A stretch of DNA of 64,000 nt from Hordeum vulgare subsp. vulgare (GCF_904849725.1 NC_058518.1:414043081-414107080); one strand, 5' to 3'. Counted from the stretch's first letter, positions 1-12,880 are shown. The notes: generated by a model from the letters alone, not told the origin. Numbers and translations: made by a program.

Positions 1-652
1 TTGAGTTTTAATTGGATAGCTTCATGGTTACCTCAGTGTTGTCTTTTGGTTATCTTGTGGGGTATCTCTACATTGTAGGATTCTCTTACTCATCTTTAAG
101 CTCTTTCCCTCTACTCTATAAACCCTGGAGGACACTTTGAGAGTAAAGAAGTTGCAACATCATGCATCGAGGTCTATTATCAATGTGAACCCCATGGAAA
201 ACATCTTTTAAGGGGGGTAGTAGATGGTAATTCATGGCAAGATTGAAGATTTCAAGTCCTTCATTCACAAAGAAGATAAGATTTGAAGACCTTCACTACA
301 CCCACGATCAAGTTCAACCTGAATAAAGGATCAATGAGTTTATCCACACCAGAACTTGACTTATAGAAGAACAACATGATCGAAGAATGATCAACCAATA
401 AAAAAAAGAGGCTATGTGACCATCGTCGCCAAGATGGAAGGACAATTTGCAAACCTTGATCAGGCTAGAATGGATTTTGACGAGAGAAGTATCTCTAATC
501 AAGACCCTAAAGTTCCTCTCACCAAGATCAAAATGAATCGTGATTCCACAATCTTGTGGGAAGGACTGTGTCAAAGACGAAGCTTATCCAAACCCATTCT
601 CTTTAGTCAGCCTAAATCTCGGGGACGAGATTTGTTTTAAGGGTGGTAGATT
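1..652 (+). pseudogene. 3' end of a gypsy element (G): degenerate polyprotein tail
   Basis: Only the last part is recognisable. At about 557-640 the + strand reads a tail with W-E-G, then FSQPKSRGRDLF and a stop. This resembles the end of grass chromovirus polyproteins, where a chromodomain (WERED.. motif) is followed by SQPESRGRDSF. The purine-rich stretch 637-650 (taagggtggtaga) lies directly before an LTR start at 653 and fits a polypurine tract. Upstream, 1-550 shows no intact frame and I could not assign it; it may be eroded chromovirus sequence or untranslated 3' region. The element body lies to the left of the window, so what follows at 653 is its 3' LTR. The C-terminal match is short, hence moderate confidence. 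Confidence 0.55.
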
Positions 653-1367
653 TGTAACATCCCGATTCTCGGAATGTTTGAGAAAAGTTTTTCACAAATC
701 AGGGCAAGAAAATTTCGTTTGTTTTATATTTTCATAAAAGCGGGAATTAAGTTTTATGGTTTGGAGATTTTAATTAGATTGAATAACCACTTAAATTTAA
801 ATTGATGTTTTGTTCTCTACTTTTACTTGGGTTTTGTTGTGAGCATATTTAGTTATGTGCATCTAATTTTTTCTTGGGTTTTCTAGATTTCGTTTGATAT
901 CTCTTTGAGCTTCTCCCAATTCTCTATATTTTCCTCGAAGGAAAATCAATTCTTTTTGTCAATTAAACTCCGAACAGAATTTCCCCGCCTCAATCATATT
1001 TCTTTTATGTGTGTATATTACTTTGTTTCATCCATGTAAAAGGTCAACTCTTTTTGCTATCTATTTTTCTAGGCGCAACCCGACTCAATCTTTTCCTACA
1101 ACTGAATGGGCTACACATTTGTTTGCTTTTCTTTTCTTTTTCCCTCTCTCTTATTTTTCACATGGGCCTGACCAATCAGCCCATCTCTCCCAACAGAGTC
1201 AACCCAGCCGAACGGACTAGCCAACACCCCAAACGATTCTCCTTCCTCCACCCACACATACACGCACGCACTCCTACACAAGAACAAGCGTTCTAGAGAA
1301 GAAACGTACAACCATAGATAGCCCTTCTCTAACTCCTTCAGTTCTTCACCGTTTCGAAATCAGTGAC

Positions 1368-1376
1368 TATATATAT
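1368..1376 (+). promoter_or_regulatory. TATA box of the G LTR
   Basis: TATATATAT is followed by a CT-rich stretch typical of a plant 5' leader, about 715 bp into the LTR. It is the most likely core promoter of the element; its activity is unknown. Confidence 0.4.
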
Positions 1377-3215
1377 GTGCGCCCCCACCTCCTCTTTCAA
1401 TTCCTGTAGCATCCCTACCCTCTCCCTTCCACCTCTCTCCAAGAACGCTCCTCGATCTGCTGCTGCTCCATGGACGCGAGTGCTCGTTTCCGGCGACTCC
1501 AAGCATCTCCGTCCTATCCCTGCGCCAGAAGATTCTTCTCCACGCCGCAGCTCCATTCAGAGAAGAAAGAACGCGATCCGTCAACCATACTTGAAGAATT
1601 CTGCATGTTCGTATACACTGTTGGTCAAGTTCATCGAGCCCTTGTGTCAAACTCGGTGAGCCTCTACCAAATTCCTATTTTACAGCTCCTCAACGTCACC
1701 CATTGTATCTCCTAGACATCATAATTCGTGCTATTTCATGAGTTGGCCGCGCGTGTCCAAAATCGGAGGTCATCGGATGGCATTAACCTGTTTTCCTTAG
1801 ATATGACTTCATGTTCAACATATGAAATGTTACATGTGGCTGTAGTAACCATGTGGTCGAGTTAGATTGGTTGTTAGAGCTTATAAGAGGAAGTATATAT
1901 ATGATCGTAGTCAATTTTGGGCATGAATACATGATTGTTAAAATATTTCCAAATCTTTGCGCTATGTGTTCGGGTCGCTCGAAATTATTTCATAAGTCTA
2001 GGAGTTACTTATGATTTATTAGATTTGTTTTACTCTTGTTTAAACTATGAAAATAGTTGTACGTATTGATCGATAATTTCTGTTACCACATACACTCGTG
2101 TCTTATGCTTGTGTAGTTTTTTTTATGAATATTTGGCATGTTTAGTATTTTGTATATTTAGCTTAGATTTTGTTTGATCTACTAAATAGTGTGATATATG
2201 TTTGTAATAGGTATTGTGAATTATCACATGTGTGGTAGTTTAGCGGTGAATTTTGGTGTAATCTGTTATAATTCATATGTTCGTGATATGGCTCTCATAA
2301 CTTTTGATGTGGCAAGTGATTTGGTAGATTTATTTATTTTTAGCGGTTATAGTTTTTGAGAATTGTTGAATATATTATTTCATGTGTTATATTTCTTTGA
2401 TGCCGTAAGTAGTCGTAGGATATAAACATATACATGTGTTGTGAATTATTATCATGTTTGTAAGGATTTTATTTATTTATTTAGTGCATGCGCACACAAC
2501 TTTGACAATGTTCGCCATGCTCATAGTTGCATAGAATTTTCATTGTTTCCTTTGTTTAATTGCTAGAATACTTTATCTTTTGATTCAATTTGTTCTTGTT
2601 TAACATGGCAAATATATTAGATTGTTCCATATATTCTTTCTCAATCATGTTGCTTATGTGATTATTTATGTGTGGAGTCATGGCATGTTGTAGGTTAACG
2701 ATTATCTAATCATATGTGTTATATATCTAATTTCCAATTACAGTTCTCATGAGCATGTTATGTTACATTAGATTTCAGAGTAAGTTGATATTGTTTTAGA
2801 GTTGCTATAAGCTAAACGAAGCCAGGTTAATCATTGGTTGTTGTATATAGTTAATTGCCATTTAATCTTTACAAATATTTAGAGTTATCTAAATATTTAT
2901 CTTGGCCGTCTAACATTTAGTCATGCATTTCTAGTATAGATTAGTTGTATTATTTCATGTGTTTTGTATATGTTAATTATGATAGATATCAAATGAAATG
3001 CTTTGTTATTGGAGGTGACTACATTATAGTTCGTTGCATAGATATTACCTATTAGATCATCTAGTTTATAGATGTTTGTTATCCATTATTCATGGTTGGT
3101 TGTTTCATGTCACGTTTCCGATTTGTATTGTTACATATGATTTACGTTGTAGCATGTAACCTACTTTATTACTTCTTGTTAATTATCTTAGTTGTCTTGT
3201 TTACCTAGGATGGTA

Positions 3216-3322
3216 ACTTACATGTCATGTGTGTACCAACCCGTGTGTTGTATCAATTAGGGTCTACTTTATTACTGTAGTTGACTTACATGTCATGTGT
3301 GTACCAACCCGAGAGTTGTATG
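3216..3322 (+). repeat. Short direct repeat in the G LTR
   Basis: A segment containing acttacatgtcatgtgtgt and accaaccc occurs at 3216-3254 and again at 3284-3322, 68 bp apart, with a few differences at its right end. It looks like a local duplication within the AT-rich part of the LTR. Confidence 0.6.
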
Positions 3323-5966
3323 ATGTCTTGGTTGTGCTTCTATGCATTTGCAAGTGAGGTTATACTATTTAGAAACGCATGCCATCATGTTATTCATGTT
3401 GTATAATACATGTTGATTAGTTGATTATATGATCTAGTTGCTTACTTGCCTACATGCTCATTAATGTTTATGAGCATGATTACCTGTATTAACTGACATG
3501 ATAGGGTTGTGTCCTTATTCCATGATTTCGTGTTCTTACATGTCATGACTAGAATGTGAGATTGCATGCTAGTGCCATGCTTGATCTTCATGATAGTTGA
3601 TATCAACTAAGTTATCTCATAGTTACGAGTTGTATTCTATTGGTAGCCTAGTGTGGTATCTCATGTGATGATCCACCATGATTAGTAAGTATATTTACTT
3701 ATCTATCTATTGCATTATTGTATGCTTAAGCCTTTACATCTTGTCATGATAGTGATCTTTCATGTCTTATTATGCTCCATGTGTTATAGTAGGGTACTTA
3801 GTCCGTGTGCTTCTTATAGGTGATTGCCCTTGTCACATGTTAGTGTTTTATACTTGATGCAATAGTTCATCCCATGCTTAGGATGAGTCATATGTCATGT
3901 TAATAGAATTGTGCTTTGATCATACAGTTAGTGTGCACATCATGCTTTATTATTTTGATCATGTGGTGATAATATAATTGCTAGTGGTCATTAGTATTGG
4001 TTTATCTTTTGTTCTAGAAAACATTGTTTGTTATGGTTGATGTTTTACTTTGCTTGTGGTTACCATTGTAAATATTTAGATTATATCTAAATATTTATTT
4101 GTGGTTAACCTTTACATCTACTATGTTATGTTGAGATTGTGTAGTAAAAATATGTATGTTGATTCCATTCCATGTGTGCTGAACTTCATCGACTTCATCA
4201 TGTAGTAGTCCTATATAGTTAACTGAGTTGTGTAGTGGACAGTACTAATCGTCAGTATCGTAGTTCCCATTAGAACGCTAGTCTTGATCACCAAGCGTTC
4301 CTTAGTCATCGTCAACCTAAAACATGTCACCTCATTCAATCATCTCTCTTACATCCCTATCGTGCTATCCCATTTCGGAATCTCCATCTTGATCAATATC
4401 TTGTTACCCATCCACCTTATTTTGTTCTGGATGTTATTTAGACTTACCATTGCTTTGGTATTTATTGTTTGTCTTTTGTTATCGTTACGACGAGTAGGGA
4501 GTGACGATGTTGGACATGGAGATAGTCAGGTTACTGAAGGACTCAACAACGAAGGCATGCCTCCTTCTTTGATCATACTTATCCTATGTTTTATAAATTG
4601 CATTGAGTTTTATGGTTACACGATGCATGTTTATAATCATGTATCTAGCATGTCGATTGACACACTACCTTGATTTGCTTGTCGCCTATCCATTTGACAC
4701 CTAAGTAGAAGTATATAGTAATCCGGTAGAGTAGAAATGCTTAGCCATGCTTATTACCCTATAGGTTCTTGTTGAATAAACTTTTGAGTCATTGACACTT
4801 GAAACTTATAGCTGAGCTGGCCAGTTGGCCTTGGTGACCTTCTCTATCCTCTTCTACTCTGGGTGAAAATTACCATCTGAATACTGGCGCGGGCGACAGC
4901 AGAATCAAGGATTGAAGTAGCGATTGGCTGCCCAAGGTGAATGGAGCAATCAGTCGTCCGTGCCGCATGAGGCCTAATAAGTCTTGGATTTGAAGATTGT
5001 GTAAACAGTACAATCACATGCTATATGGGCACTGGATTGGTCAAGTAAGCTACTCAGCCTTAGGTGTCGATGTTGCCGTACCGCAGATGGGATAGCTGCC
5101 TTGTGGGGAGTATCCTCGGCACAGATGGGGGGACCGGTTTGAGGACGTACTCTCAGTTCTGTGCGCCAGACCCGGTGGGCATGTCACATCTTTGGGGTAT
5201 CTAGTCCAAAGACCTCGTCACAATCTCCCTGCCGGTATACCAAATGGTGTACTAGACCAGCGTCCACTTGTGGCATCAAGACGAGATTATGTCGTGTGGG
5301 TAAAGTGTATAACCTCTACAGAGTGTAAAACTATTCGAATAGCCGTGTCCACGGTCATGGACGACACATGAATCTTTCTTGACATACAGGACCAGTCTTG
5401 CTTATTCCATCTTTGCCCCAATTGTTGGAACCTATGATGAGTGTGAGTTGATCGAGGATCCTCACTTTGATGAAAGTTAATCTGGATATAAACATGTTCT
5501 CATCAAAAACTGCTTTTATCCAAATGCTATTGTTTTCAAATAAAATTAGCTTTTATGCAAATGAGCCATATAGCCTTCCTTTGAAGCCACATGTAGCTAT
5601 TAGGACCTTCTCCGAGGGAGGCATGTTGAGTACGTAATGTACTCATGGCAATACTTTTGTTGACAACAGAGTTACCTGAAGATGAAGGCGATGACTACGA
5701 CCACTATGGCGATCCGTAGGAGTGAGGTCACGTGGACTACATCGACTGCCTGTGGCTGAGATGGAGTTGCTACGCATTGTATTTTCCGCTGTTTTCTGGT
5801 TGTATTAAATGTCATGAGACATTTGTCAATATATGCCTTGGGGCAATATGTAATAAAATAATTTTACGTATCGTGCAATGATACCATTTCGCTGTGTTGT
5901 CAACAATGATCCTGGGGTTGACAAATATACACAGGAGGGTCTGGAAGTAAATTCCAGGTTCTCACA

Positions 5967-6754
5967 ATGCATAGGGGTTAATTGCATGTTTTCATACTAC
6001 GTTTTGTGATAGAAATCTTGGGGTAATCTTTGAAGTTCTTTGTGTTGGATTGAATATGAAGAATCTGAAATTGGTTGATGCATGTTATATAATTAGCCCA
6101 CAGATACTTGAGGTGACACTGGAGTATCTAAGTGACATTAAGGTTGATTGATATGTATCATGGGTGATATTCTAGTACGAACTCTAGGGATATTTGTGAC
6201 ACCTATAGGAATAGCCCACAAGATTGATCACAAACAATAACTTTGATGTGGTTTGTTGCCTCAATTTTACCTTATGTTCTCCATTATTTATGAACTTTGG
6301 AGTGATTCTTTGTCGCACGTTGAGGGATGACCATATGATTCTACTATGTTAGAATTGTTGAGAGATTGCACCAGTGAAGGTATGTACCTTAGGCCTTGTT
6401 TCTAAGAATTTATACAACGTTTTGCTCGCTGCTTTAGACTTTGTAGTTTGCTGTTTTTATATTTTCAGATTACAAAAACCTATATCTTCTATCTATACTA
6501 CCCTTGTATCACCATCTCTTCCCCGAAGTAGTGCACCTATACAATTTGCCATTGTATTGGGTGTGTTGGGGAAACAAGAGATTTCTTGTATTTTATTGTA
6601 GGGTTGTTTGAGATAGGCCATCTTCATCGTATACCTCCCACGAATTGATAAACCTTAGGTCAGTCACTCGAGGGAAACTTGTTGTTGTCCTACAAAATTC
6701 TACACTTGGAGGCCCAACAACGACTACAAGAATGAAGTTGCGTAGTAGACATCA
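5967..6754 (+). repeat. Right part of the 5' LTR of gypsy element H
   Basis: I recognise this stretch as the 3' end of a common Triticeae gypsy LTR whose left end starts TGATGACCCACAAGTATAGG. That start occurs at 10993 in the same orientation, which fits a 5' LTR end here and a 3' LTR start there. The block contains the conserved run gtgtattgggtgtgttgggg-like (about 6556-6575) and ends at ...gtagtagacatca (6754). Its left part was displaced by insertion of G. The expected primer binding site after the LTR is absent: 6755 continues with aggaacgg. The family name is deliberately not given. Confidence 0.5.
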
Positions 6755-8104
6755 AGGAACGGACATACTTTTTACCACCTTCTGTCGGGCAATGACAGGC
6801 GAGTAAACACCCATCTTGAGAATAACCCGCTTATCATGGAAGATACTAACAGCCCTATCGCTCCATGAGTGGATCAAGCACACAACCCATATGTTTATTG
6901 GAATGTTTAGAGGTGGCACATGCAAATTTGCATGGAACGACACGGTAATACTACATATAGGTAGGTCTGGTGGACTCATTTGGCACAAATTGTTCTTAGG
7001 AATTTTGATGCACAAGCAGTATTCCCGCTTAATACACGTGAGGGCTAGCAATATATTGACAATCGACCACCTAGAGAGTTAAAATGGTCATAATCATGCA
7101 TTGAGAATAATTAACATTTTTTTTGACCGGCAGAATAATTAACATTGAACACTAGCATGAGTATGATATGGAAACTCTAAATTTAAATATCATGAAGGGC
7201 GCATTAGTTTTGAATCAACTACATGTTTGCACATGGTCCAAGTCAAGACGCTCGAATTACTCAGAGGAAAATACCATAATACCATACCACATCACAACCA
7301 TTTTAATGCATGTTGAAACATAAGATAAATCATTATACACTCCTAGCTATTTAAGGATGGCATGGGAAACTAAAATCTCTAATTGTCAACATAAACATGT
7401 TACTCATAATATGTTGAATCAAGATTGAACGAGCTAATCATATTTACAAAAATGAAAAACATGAAGAGTTCATACCAGCTTCCTTTACCACGATCACTTC
7501 ATGAAATATTGTCATTATTGCCTTTAACTTGTAAGACTGAATAATGTGAAAATAATAATAGTACAACTGTGGCGAGGACTAACGTGGAATCCACGATAAA
7601 GTTTATACAAAGGAGAAGACAAGGTAATGTTAGATCTTTTGTTAGATCAATAATAATGCATATGCGACCCACTCATTATTTTTATCGTGGTCTTTCATTT
7701 CAATGACACCACAGAAAAACAAAAATTTAGAGAAACACACGAAAATATTTTTGGAGTTTTTGGTTTTTTTGATGAAAGCACATAAACAAGGGAAAAACAA
7801 GAGCAACAAAAACTATTTACATAGGAAATATCCCAAAAAGAAAGAGAAATCTTTTTGGGTTTTATTTTAATACTATAAACTAAACAAAAAAAGAACAACC
7901 AAAAAGAAGCAAGAAATATTTTTGGATTTTTTAAGTCTTTTAAACACAAAAAAGGAAAGCGGAGATGAAACTAACATGGATATACAATGAAAGAGGATGA
8001 ACACCCACAATTGATATGAAATGTGTGGACATGAATGTGATGTCGGTGAGAAATACGTACTCCCCCAAGCTTAGGCTTTTGGCCTATCATGGTAATCACC
8101 ACTG
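6755..8104 (+). repeat. Internal non-coding part of gypsy element H, left portion
   Basis: No frame here resembles gag or pol. The text matches my memory of the non-coding internal region of Triticeae gypsy elements, including a stretch reading cccccaagcttaggc at 8063-8077. It is interrupted at 8105 by a solo copia LTR and resumes at 9876. The two open frames on opposite strands at 6752-7082 are overlapping chance frames. It is best read as a decayed or non-autonomous retroelement interior. Confidence 0.45.
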
Positions 8105-9875
8105 TGTTGGAAATATGCCCTAGAGGCAATAATAAATTGGCTATTATTATATTTCCTTGTTCATAATAATCGTTTATTATCCATGCTACAATTGTATTGA
8201 TTGGAAACTCAAATACATGTGTGGATACATAGCCAAAACACTGTCCCTAGTAAGCATCTAATTGACTAGCTCATTGATCAAATATGGTTAAGGTTTCCTA
8301 GCCATAGACAAGAGTTGCCACTTGATAACGGGATCACATCATTAGGAGAATTATGTGATGGACAAGACACAAACTATAAATGTAGCATATGATCCTGTCA
8401 TTTTATTGCTATTGTTTTTTGCATGTCAATGTATCTGTTTCTATGACCATGAGATCATGCAACACCCGGACAGTGGAGGAATACCTTGTGTGTATCAAAC
8501 GTCGCAACGTAACTGAGTGACTATAAAAGTTCTCTACACGTATCTCCAAAGGTGTTTGTTAGGTTGGCATGGATCAAGACAGGGATTTGTCACTCCGTGT
8601 GACGAAGAGGTATCTCGGGGCCCAGTCGGTAATACAACATCACAACAAGCCTTGCAAGAAATGTGACTAAGGAGTTAGTTACATGATCTTGTATTATGGA
8701 ACGAGTAAAGAGACTTGCCGGTAACGAGATTGAACTAGGTATGGAGATACCTACGATTGAATCTCGAGCAAGTAACATACCGAAGGACAAAGGGAACAAC
8801 ATACGGGATTAACTTAATCCTTGACATGGAGGTTCAACCGATAGATATCTTCGTAGAATATGTGGGAGCCCATATGAACATCCAGGTCCCACTATTGGTT
8901 ATTGACCGGAGAGTATCTCAGGTCATGTCTGCATAGTTCTCGAATCCACAGGGTCTGCACACTTAAGGTTCGGTGATGTTTCGGTATAGTTGAGTTATAA
9001 GTGTTGGTGACCGAAGGTTGTTCGGAGTCCCGGATGAGATCCAAGACGTCACGGGGAGCTCCGGAATGGTACGGAGGTAAATATTGATATATAGGAAGTC
9101 CTGTTTTGGTCAGAGGAAAAGTTTCGGGCTCATCGGTAGTGTACGTGGAGTGCCGGAAGGGTGCCGGGGGACCACCGGGAGGGGTGTGACGACCCAAGAG
9201 GCTCATGGGCTATGAGAGGAGGTGGATCAGCACTTGGTGGGCTGGCCTAAGTCTCTCTCAAGTGCCCATGCGAAAAGAATAAAGCAAAATGGCAAAAAGG
9301 CCAAATTAGTAAGGAGTCCTAATAGGCTTCCACCTCCCTTGTGGGAGGTGGATTCCTCCCTTGTGGGTTCCGCCGAAGTGCCTTGGATTGGAGGCCAAGG
9401 CTGCCTCCTCTCCTCTCCTCCTCCTATATATACTAGAGGTGTAGGGATTTTTGAGACACAACTTTTCCACGTGCAACCCTAAACCTCTACTTCGTCGTTC
9501 TTCCTCTAGATCGGATTTCTACGGTGCTTAGGCGAAGCCCTGCAGGAATAGGTCACCACCACCACCGGCGCGCCGTCACGCTACCGGGGAACTCATCTAC
9601 ATCCCCGTCTCTCTTTATGGATCAAGAATGCGGAGATCGTCATCAAGCTGTACGTGTGCGGAACACCGAGGTGTCGTCCGTTTGGCACTTGATCGGGACG
9701 GATCGTGGGACGGATCGTGAAGACGTACCACTACATCAACCGTCCTTATTAACGCTTCTGCTTAGCAATCTACAAGGGTATGTGGATCCAATCTCCCTCT
9801 CATAGATGATCATCAACATGATAGGTCTTCGTGTGCGTAGGAAATTTTTTATTTCCCATGCAACGTTCCCCAACA
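8105..9875 (+). mobile_element. Solo LTR of an Angela/BARE-type copia element
   Basis: A single 1771-bp LTR starts TGTTGGAAATATGCCC and ends CCCCAACA, with no gag-pol beside it. The flanks are cactg (8100-8104) and cgctg (9876-9880): a 5-bp target duplication with one mismatch, as expected for an ageing solo LTR formed by recombination between the two LTRs of a full element. A TATA box (TATATATAC) lies at 9425-9433. Its right end (cccatgcaacgttccccaac) matches the LTR of element B more closely than that of A, so it belongs to B's subfamily. Confidence 0.85.
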
Positions 9876-10992
9876 CGCTGTTGGTCTAGGAAATAATCAA
9901 ACTGATAGCTTGTGGCGGCGCTTCGTGCCGCCTCCTCAGTGAAGCGAGCAGCTTACGCTGCTGCGTTATATTCATGCTCTTTGCTCTCATAAAATAAATA
10001 TCTTTGTTTGTTCTGAAAATCAAATAGAGGAGGCGCAGTCAACATAACAAATATAGTATGGTATTTATAAAATGTCAAGTTATAACCTTAACCCTGAGCC
10101 ATGTCTTTAATAAATTCATGACACTTCATCACCTCAAAATCTAATATTTGTCAAGCAATATGTGATCGTTAGGTTGAGTTGAGACCCTTAGCCTTTCGGG
10201 CACACGGGAAGCATAGATTCCTCCGTACATGTCACCATTGCCCGCATTAAGGTGTAGACTACATGCAACAATTGCCCCAAGAGTAAACTTTTCTCACTAG
10301 TTAAAGCGGTATGAATAATGATCAAGTCAAGAGCGCATAGCACACTGCAATCCTGCTTTCCCACAATACATTTCCCATTAAACAATGCAAAGTAGCGCAC
10401 AGAGGAAAACTGGATACTCTTTATACTAGCTTGTGTAATTCCTCTATCCTCACCACTACATAGGATCTCAAGAAACATATTATAATGAGATCTTTGTGGT
10501 TAGTCAAGTGAGCCCCAAAATAGAAGTTTGCATGCATCACAAAAAAATTCTAGGGTCATACTATAATATTTATCATAAATACGGAACATGACTCTAGAAG
10601 TACGAGAGTGATATTCAAACCTCTACGTGAACGAAGGGATAAGATTGTAATGTTGGGGACACTTATCTGCAAGGAAGGTGACGATCTTGGTGTTATAAAT
10701 ATATTGAACAAATTCTTCCTTAATATCGGCACCAGTCATGAACTCATTGCACGAACAATGACATGATTTAGCATTAGCCATGACCACTAAACTTGTCCTT
10801 CATTCAACAAAAGCTTGTCATACCGAGCCCTCCCCTGATGACTCGATAGAGGGTTGTCTCCTCAAAGAGATCCTCCTAAAAATGTTCATTTCCCTAATGA
10901 CCAATTTCTGAATTTTTTGGGCCACACAATTATGTGGACAAAACTTTGTAAGATTGATAGCAACTACTCATATAGATGTCTAGAGCACATAT
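9876..10992 (+). repeat. Internal non-coding part of gypsy element H, right portion
   Basis: This continues the H interior after the solo LTR; the first bases (cgctg, then ttggtctagg) carry on from ...atcac at 8099. It contains no intact gene. The long text up to 10992 matches my recollection of the 3' internal region of the same gypsy family, and it leads straight into an LTR start at 10993. No clear polypurine tract stands out before the LTR. Confidence 0.45.
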
Positions 10993-11101
10993 TGATGACC
11001 CACAAGTATAGGGGATCAATCGTAGTCCCTTCGATCAGTAGAGTGTCGAACCCAATGAGGAGCTGAATGAAATGATAAGAATTTTTCAGCAAGGTATTCT
11101 C
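10993..11101 (+). repeat. Start of the 3' LTR of element H
   Basis: The LTR start TGATGACCCACAAGTATAGG is present. After 109 bp it is interrupted by copia element A, whose target duplication (ttctc) covers 11097-11101. The LTR resumes at 19898. Confidence 0.6.
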
Positions 11102-12863
11102 TGTTGGAAATATGCCCTAGAGGCAATAATAAAATGGTTATTATCATATTTCCTTGTTCATGATAATCGTCTATCGTTCATGCTATAATTGTATTAACAG
11201 GAAACACTAATACATGTGTGAATGAATAGATCACAATGTGTCCCTAGCAAGCCTCTAGTTAGCTAGCTCGTTAGTCAATAGATGATCATGGTTTCCTGAT
11301 CATGGACATTGGATGTCATTGATAACGGGATCACATCATTGGGAGAATGATGTGGTGGACAAGACCCAATCCTAAGCCTAGCACTAGATCGTATTGTTCG
11401 TATGCTAATGCTTTTCTAATGTCAAGTATCTTTTCCTTCGACCGTGAGATTGTGCAACTCCCGGATACCGTAGGAGTGCTTTGGGTGTATCAAACGTCAC
11501 AACGTAACTGGGTGACTATAAAGGTGCACTACGGGTACCTCCGAAAGTGTCTGTTGGGTTGGCATGAATCGAGATCGGGATTTGTCACTCCGTGTGACGG
11601 AGAGGTATCTCTGGGCCCACTCGGTAGAACATCATCATGAGCTCAATGTGACTAAGGAGTTAGTCACACGATGACGTGCTACGGAACGAGTAAAGAGACT
11701 TACCGGCAACGAGATTGAACAAGGTATAGGTATACCGACGATCGAATCTCGGGCAAGTTCTATACCGACAGACAAAGGGAATCGTATACGGGATTGATTG
11801 AATCCTTGACATCGTGGTTCATCCGATGAGATCATCGTGGAGCTAGTGGGAGCCACCATGGGTATCCAGACCCCACTGATGGTTATTGGCCAGAGAGGTG
11901 TCTCGGTCATGTCTGCCTGTCTCCCGAACTCGTAGGGTCTACACACTTAAGGTTCGATGACGCTAGGGTTATAGGGAATGGTTATACGAGATTACTGAAA
12001 GTTGCTCGGAGTCCCGGATGAGATCCAGGACGTCACGAGGAGCTCCAGAATGGTCCGGAGGTAAAGATTGATATATAGGACGGATGGTTTCGGAGACCGG
12101 AAGTGTTTCGGGCATCACCGGTAACGTACCGGGACCACCGGGACCACCGGAGGTGGTCCCGGGGGACCACCGAAGGGGGGCTGCGACCCCAAGAGGTAAG
12201 ATGGGCTAAGTGGGGGTGGGAACCAGCCCCTAGTTGGGCTGGTGCGCCTCCCCACTCAGCCCATGGCGCAGGGGAAAGGAAAAGAGGGGGGAACCCTAAC
12301 TCAGGTGGGCCTTAGGCCCACCAGAGGGGTGCGCCACCCCTCCCCCTTGCCCTGGCCGCCACCCCTTCCCCATCTGAGGGCTGCCGCACCCCTTAGGGGT
12401 GGGAACCCTAAGGGCTGCGCCCCCTCCCTCTCCCCCTATATATAGATGAGGTTCGGGGCTGTTTGAGACACAGTTTAATCTCTCTCTCGGCGCAGCCCTG
12501 CACTTCTTCCTCCTCCTCTCTGCCGGCGCTTGGCGAAGCCCTGCCGGGAGACCTCGTCTCTCCACCAACACCACGCCGTCGTGTTGCTGGTCTTCTTCCC
12601 CAACCTCTCCCTCCTCCTTGCTGGATCAAGGTGCGGGAGACGTCACCGGGCTGCACGTGTGTTGAACGCGGAGGTGCCGTTGTTCGGCACTAGATCGGAA
12701 TCGCTGCGAGTACGACTCCATCAACCGCGTTCTAGCAACGCTTCCGCTTAGCGATCTTCAAAGGTACGAAGATGCTCTTACCCCTCTCTCGTTGCTGGTC
12801 TCTCCATAGGAAGATCTGAACATGCGTAGGAAATTTTTTGAATTTATGCTACGTTACCCAACA
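11102..12863 (+). repeat. 5' LTR of copia element A
   Basis: It runs from TGTTGGAAATATGCCC to ...TACCCAACA. The TATA box (TATATATAG) lies at 12437-12445, followed by the pyrimidine-rich transcript leader. The upstream 12130-12175 segment holds short GC-rich inverted repeats around gggaccacc/ggtggtccc. Confidence 0.95.
12437..12445 (+). promoter_or_regulatory. TATA box of the A 5' LTR
   Basis: TATATATAG lies about 1335 bp into the LTR and is followed by a CT-rich stretch. It corresponds to the downstream TATA box described for BARE-type LTRs. The same motif occurs in the 3' LTR at 19471-19479. Confidence 0.7.
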
Positions 12864-12864
12864 G

Positions 12865-12880
12865 TGGCATCCGAGCCAGG
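12865..12880 (+). promoter_or_regulatory. Primer binding site of element A
   Basis: tggcatccgagccagg lies one base after the LTR end. It is close to tggtatcagagcc, the complement of the 3' end of initiator methionine tRNA used by plant copia elements, with two mismatches. Confidence 0.85.

Larger units (their letters stand above)
653..5966 (+). repeat. Very long gypsy 3' LTR (element G), about 5.3 kb
   Basis: The LTR starts TGTAACATCCC immediately after a polypurine tract, the same start that element D shows on the other strand at 22061. I place the end at ...ggttctcaca (5966), because the next bases belong to a different LTR family (H). A TATA run (1368-1376) is followed by a CT-rich leader and a possible splice donor (about 1655). 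From about 1740 to 4800 the sequence is AT-rich, intron-like and without a plausible gene. The section 4800-5966 is more GC-rich and resembles the R/U5 part of such LTRs. At 5.3 kb this is long for an LTR, so an additional insertion inside it is possible. The right boundary is inferred from the change of family, without a visible second duplication copy. Confidence 0.6.

Noticed and set aside
1009..1715. CT-rich region with several short frames that might be a host 5' exon
   Set aside because: Better explained as promoter and leader of the G LTR; no coding continuation follows.
4284..4673. 129-residue open frame
   Set aside because: It lies in the AT-rich LTR of G, has no domain, and no neighbouring exon signals.
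6752..7082. Two overlapping frames of about 90-100 residues on opposite strands
   Set aside because: They lie in non-coding retroelement interior with no domain and complementary composition.
8105..9875. Truncated full copia element instead of solo LTR
   Set aside because: Both LTR ends are intact and near-matching 5-bp flanks are present, with no internal sequence.
12103..12751. Frames on both strands in the copia LTR (repeated at 19137-19785)
   Set aside because: They sit in U3/R of an LTR, are GC-rich and overlap each other; not genes.
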